From: Flavobacterium jejuense
Lineage (GTDB): Bacteria; Bacteroidota; Bacteroidia; Flavobacteriales; Flavobacteriaceae
Reading direction: 5' to 3'
DNA length: 64,000 nt
Assembly: GCF_006491595.2 (NCBI RefSeq)
Contig: NZ_VEVQ02000001.1
Coordinates: forward strand, 124,001-188,000
The stretch's first letter is position 1. The number at the start of each line of letters is the position of its first letter. A program made the position numbers and the translations under genes. The notes below the pieces were generated by a model. That model was not told the origin of the DNA. It worked only from the letters and a program-made list of their open reading frames with translations, and did not search any database. Of this stretch, positions 61,592-64,000 are shown in pieces.

Positions 61592-62632
61592 TTGAAAGCA
61601 ACTTACAAAAAATACATTCTCAATTTCAAACGTCCAAGTGGAACCTCAAGAGGTGTTTTAACGGATAAAGAAACTTGGTTTATACTACTTGAAGAGGACG
61701 GAAAAAAAGGAATAGGTGAGTGTGGTATTTTGAGAACACTTTCCATAGATGACCGACCTGATTATGAAGAAAAATTACAATGGGTTTGTAACAATATTCA
61801 TTTAGGAAAAGAAACACTTTGGGATGAACTTTTAGAATTTCCTTCTATCCAATTTGGAGTAGAAATGGCCTTCCTTTCTTTAGCTTCAATAACACCTTTT
61901 GAGTTGTTTCCGTCTGAGTTTACTTTGGGTAAAAAAAGTATGGAAATAAATGGCTTAGTTTGGATGGGTGAACCCTCATTTATGAAGGAACAAATTGAAG
62001 AAAAATTAGCCCAAGGTTTTCGTTGTATTAAACTGAAAATAGGAGCTATTGATTTTGAAAAAGAATTGGAATTATTAAGCTTTATTAGACAAAATTTTGA
62101 TGAAGATACTATCGAAATTCGAGTGGATGCTAACGGTGCATTTGGTTTAAATGAAGCTTTAAGTAAGATAAATCAATTGTCTGAATATAAAATACATAGT
62201 ATTGAGCAACCTATTCAAAAAAACAATACTGACAGTATGGCAGTACTCTGTAAAACAACACCTTTTCCAATTGCATTAGACGAAGAACTAATTGGTGTTT
62301 TTGGAATAGAAAATAAAACTAATTTACTAAAAAAAATTCAACCACAATACATTATTTTGAAGCCTAGTTTAGTTGGTGGTTTTAGAGGTACTTTAGAATG
62401 GATTTCAATTGCTAAAAAACTAAAAATTCAATGGTGGATTACTTCTGCTTTAGAAAGCAATATAGGTTTAAATGCTATTACGCAATTCACTTACATACTT
62501 CAAAATTCATTGCCTCAAGGTTTGGGAACTGGAGGTTTGTATACCAATAATTTTGACTGTCCTCTGGAGATTAAAAAGGGACATATTTGGTATACTAATT
62601 CTTTAGATTGGAACATAAAATTATTAGAATAA
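61592..62632 (+). CDS. menC: O-succinylbenzoate synthase
   Basis: The protein has 346 residues of the enolase superfamily. Catalytic Lys in CIKLKIGAIDF, metal ligands Asp in IRVDANGAFG, Glu in SIEQPIQ and Asp in ALDEELIG, and the second Lys in IILKPSLVGG are all present. It dehydrates SHCHC to O-succinylbenzoate. Translation must start at TTG (61592), because an in-frame stop lies shortly upstream with no ATG between, and the N-terminus MKATYKKYILNFKRPSGTSR fits the family. Confidence 0.95.
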   Translation: MKATYKKYILNFKRPSGTSRGVLTDKETWFILLEEDGKKGIGECGILRTLSIDDRPDYEEKLQWVCNNIHLGKETLWDELLEFPSIQFGVEMAFLSLASITPFELFPSEFTLGKKSMEINGLVWMGEPSFMKEQIEEKLAQGFRCIKLKIGAIDFEKELELLSFIRQNFDEDTIEIRVDANGAFGLNEALSKINQLSEYKIHSIEQPIQKNNTDSMAVLCKTTPFPIALDEELIGVFGIENKTNLLKKIQPQYIILKPSLVGGFRGTLEWISIAKKLKIQWWITSALESNIGLNAITQFTYILQNSLPQGLGTGGLYTNNFDCPLEIKKGHIWYTNSLDWNIKLLE

Positions 62633-62640
62633 ATAGCAAT

Positions 62641-62671
62641 AAAAAGAGCCAACAGTTTGCTGGCTCTTTTT
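62641..62671. terminator. Terminator between menC and the small lipoprotein gene
   Basis: AAAAAGAGCCA and TGGCTCTTTTT form a perfect stem around a nine-base loop. The flanking A and T runs allow use by both convergent genes. Confidence 0.9.
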
Positions 62672-62702
62672 ATTATTTCGCATTGTAATAGGTTACTATT
62701 AT

Positions 62703-62936
62703 TTATTTATCCGTGTCGATGTCAACTTCTGTTTTCTTATCTCCATCTTTAGTAGAGAACTCAACACCATCATTACTGATGCTTAATGAAGTTCCATCGT
62801 TTTCTTCAGGTTGTTTTTCTTTTTCTATTACAACTGTTTCCGTCTTTTCAACTACTGTTGGCTCTTCTTTTTGCTCTTTACAACTTACACTAGCTAAAAT
62901 CACTAGGGTAGCTATAATTACTGTTACTTTTTTCAT
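62703..62936 (-). CDS. Small acidic lipoprotein
   Basis: The protein has 77 residues. The lipoprotein signal ends IIATLVILASVSCKEQ (Cys19). The mature part is acidic and repetitive in Glu, Lys and Thr, with VVEKTETVVIEKEKQPEEN, and probably unstructured. No domain is recognised. A frame on the opposite strand is a shadow. It faces menC across a shared terminator. Confidence 0.75.
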   Translation of the reverse strand: MKKVTVIIATLVILASVSCKEQKEEPTVVEKTETVVIEKEKQPEENDGTSLSISNDGVEFSTKDGDKKTEVDIDTDK

Positions 62937-63065
62937 ATTATTTGTGTTTAAAATTATAAGTGCAATTTAGGTCGACTTTCAGTAGTTGGTCTTATGACAT
63001 TTATTAAGATTCTTATATAATTACCATTTGAAGTACAAGAGTACTTGAATGTGATAGTAAATGTT

Positions 63066-63073
63066 TAAATTTG
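63066..63073 (+). promoter_or_regulatory. -7 box of miaE
   Basis: TAAATTTG matches TAnnTTTG, with a TTG -33 element at 63045-63047, 18 bases upstream. The start codon follows 23 bases later. This is one of the two best promoter matches in the window. Confidence 0.7.
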
Positions 63074-63096
63074 CTGTTGTAAAATGATATTCTATT

Positions 63097-63678
63097 ATGT
63101 TCCGATTAAAATTACCAACAGATCCAAGATGGGCGAATATTGCAGAGGGCAATTTAGAAGAAATTCTAACGGACCACGCTTGGTGTGAACAAAAAGCTGC
63201 TTCAAATGCTATTATGTTAATTACGATGTTACCTGAATTCACTGAAATTACTACTGAATTAATTAAAATAGCAAAGGAAGAATTAGATCATTTCGAACAA
63301 GTACACGAAATTATAAAAGCTAGAGGTTGGGTTTTAGGTCGTGAACGAAAAGATAGTTATGTAAATGACTTGTTTAAATTCATGAAACCAGGTAATCGCA
63401 AACATATTATTGTGGAGCGCATGCTTTTTGCAGCCATGATAGAAGCTAGAAGTTGTGAACGTTTTAAAGTATTATCAGATAATATAAAAGATCAAGATTT
63501 AGCCACTTTTTATCGCGAATTAATGATTTCAGAAGCCAATCATTATACTGCATTTTTACAATTTGCTCATGATTTAGCTGAAAAAGGCTATGATGTAAAG
63601 AAAAGATGGGAAGAATGGTTGGAACACGAAGCTAAAGTAATTGCTAGTTATGGAAATAGCGAAGCGATACATGGATAG
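63097..63678 (+). CDS. miaE: tRNA 2-methylthio-N6-isopentenyladenosine hydroxylase (MiaE)
   Basis: The protein has 193 residues and is a ferritin-like helical bundle. The di-iron ligands are seen in HAWCEQKAASNAIMLI, KEELDHFEQVHEIIKARGW, MIEARSCERFKVLS and SEANHYTAFLQFA. It hydroxylates the modified A37 of tRNAs. Its own promoter precedes it and a repeat-rich spacer follows. Confidence 0.93.
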   Translation: MFRLKLPTDPRWANIAEGNLEEILTDHAWCEQKAASNAIMLITMLPEFTEITTELIKIAKEELDHFEQVHEIIKARGWVLGRERKDSYVNDLFKFMKPGNRKHIIVERMLFAAMIEARSCERFKVLSDNIKDQDLATFYRELMISEANHYTAFLQFAHDLAEKGYDVKKRWEEWLEHEAKVIASYGNSEAIHG

Positions 63679-63764
63679 TGTTCAGTATTCAGGTTTAGTT
63701 GGCAGTTTATAGAACTGAGTATAGAAACTGAGCACTGAGAGTTGAACACTCCTTACTGAACACT
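63677..63764. repeat. Flavobacterial CAGT-type intergenic repeat
   Basis: AGTGTTCAGT at 63677-63686 is inverted perfectly as ACTGAACACT at 63755-63764. ACTGAG recurs three times between them. I recall similar degenerate CAGT/ACTG tracts in Flavobacterium intergenic regions. The right arm overlaps the last codons of the glycosyltransferase gene, and the left arm the end of miaE. Confidence 0.6.
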
Positions 63765-64000
63765 ATTCTTCAACTCAATCCACTTGCTCATGAATTTTGT
63801 ACTTTGCAAGGTTTGATGTTGGAAAACTTGTCCAAGAAAATTTTGATTTCGGTGTTGGTTTAGGTTTGCCAATAAATGATTTATTTTAGTGAAAAATTTG
63901 TTTTCAAATAAAGATTTTTCAAAACGTTTATTGATTAATTCAATTCCATTTTTTTGAGATTGTTGCCAAAGTGTATTATCTTGATACAATTCAATTGCTT
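63753..64000 (-). CDS. Glycosyltransferase, C-terminal fragment
   Basis: The gene extends beyond the right edge, and only the last 82 codons or so are visible. In frame it reads AIELYQDNTLWQQSQKNG then INKRFEKSLFENKFF, the usual end of GT4-type glycosyltransferases. A tail with HRNQNFLGQVFQHQTLQSTK and FMSKWIELKN follows, which I associate with flavobacterial members. No start codon lies inside the window. The stop codon lies in the CAGT-type repeat. Confidence 0.72.
   Translation of the reverse strand, partial: AIELYQDNTLWQQSQKNGIELINKRFEKSLFENKFFTKINHLLANLNQHRNQNFLGQVFQHQTLQSTKFMSKWIELKNSVQ

Noticed and set aside
62713..62970. 85-residue plus-strand frame opposite the small lipoprotein gene
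   Set aside because: The minus-strand frame has a proper lipoprotein signal and a paired terminator, while the plus frame is a Ser/Thr-rich shadow.
63700..63750. ACTGAG repeats as a CRISPR array
   Set aside because: The units are six bases long with irregular spacing and no unique spacers, and no cas genes are nearby.

Overview
The window looks like a chromosome segment from a member of the Flavobacteriaceae (phylum Bacteroidota). It is strongly A+T-rich. It has a SusC/SusD pair, a type IX secretion (type B sorting) cargo protein and many lipoproteins with Bacteroidota-style signals. Promoter -7 boxes of the TAnnTTTG type occur, and most genes lack a Shine-Dalgarno sequence. The tmRNA encodes the tag GENNYALAA. 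Menaquinone genes (menB, menA, menC) are present. No stretch longer than 300 bases lacks a gene, and I saw no tRNA, rRNA, CRISPR array or insertion sequence.

Region 1 (1-5.8 kb) is the end of an integrated element. On the minus strand it carries a tyrosine recombinase of the CTnDOT-integrase type, an RteC-like regulator, an excisionase-like small HTH protein, a replication-type HTH protein overlapping a DnaC-like ATPase, an unknown protein, and the start of a type I restriction-modification hsdM that runs off the left edge. The integrase abuts the 3' end of ssrA (tmRNA, 5796-6191, minus), a common island target. Several inverted repeats in the gaps of this module are candidate recombination or regulatory sites.

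Region 2 (6.4-23.3 kb) begins with a saccharopine-dehydrogenase-like enzyme. A polysaccharide utilization locus (PUL) follows: a membrane-spanning sensor/HTH regulator, SusC, SusD, a LamG-type lipoprotein, a GH144-type glucanase, an alpha/beta hydrolase, a GH3 beta-glucosidase, a GH43-like protein with a CBM32-like domain, and a secreted EEP-family phosphatase/phosphodiesterase. The target is probably a beta-glucan. The combination suggests a beta-1,2-glucan, possibly a substituted one. Hairpins inside the locus probably set decreasing expression along it.

Region 3 (23.4-29.4 kb, minus) holds two consecutive gene groups around a small winged-helix regulator. Each group is preceded by the same 19-bp palindrome (TACTTTG-N5-CAAAGTA), which I propose is the regulator's operator. 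The products include CreD, a COQ4-family protein with an intact HDxxH-x11-E metal motif, a Coa1-like protein, a YiiX-like hydrolase, a SanA-like protein and several unknown membrane proteins.

Region 4 (29.5-41.2 kb) is housekeeping: M28 peptidase, DUF1801, kdsA with an outer-membrane protein, a two-part YeeE/YedE transporter, clpS, prmA, a phosphate-selective-type porin, cvfB and a YheT-type hydrolase. Region 5 (41.4-47.1 kb) is a complete RND efflux operon, followed by a type IX cargo protein and a ygiD-type dioxygenase. Region 6 (51-56.4 kb, minus) holds an alpha-carbonic anhydrase lipoprotein and a group of secreted or membrane proteins, including an S12 serine hydrolase and a C1 peptidase. 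Region 7 (56.5-62.6 kb, plus) is a menaquinone operon with two PH-domain membrane proteins inserted in it. The window closes with miaE and the 3' end of a glycosyltransferase gene.
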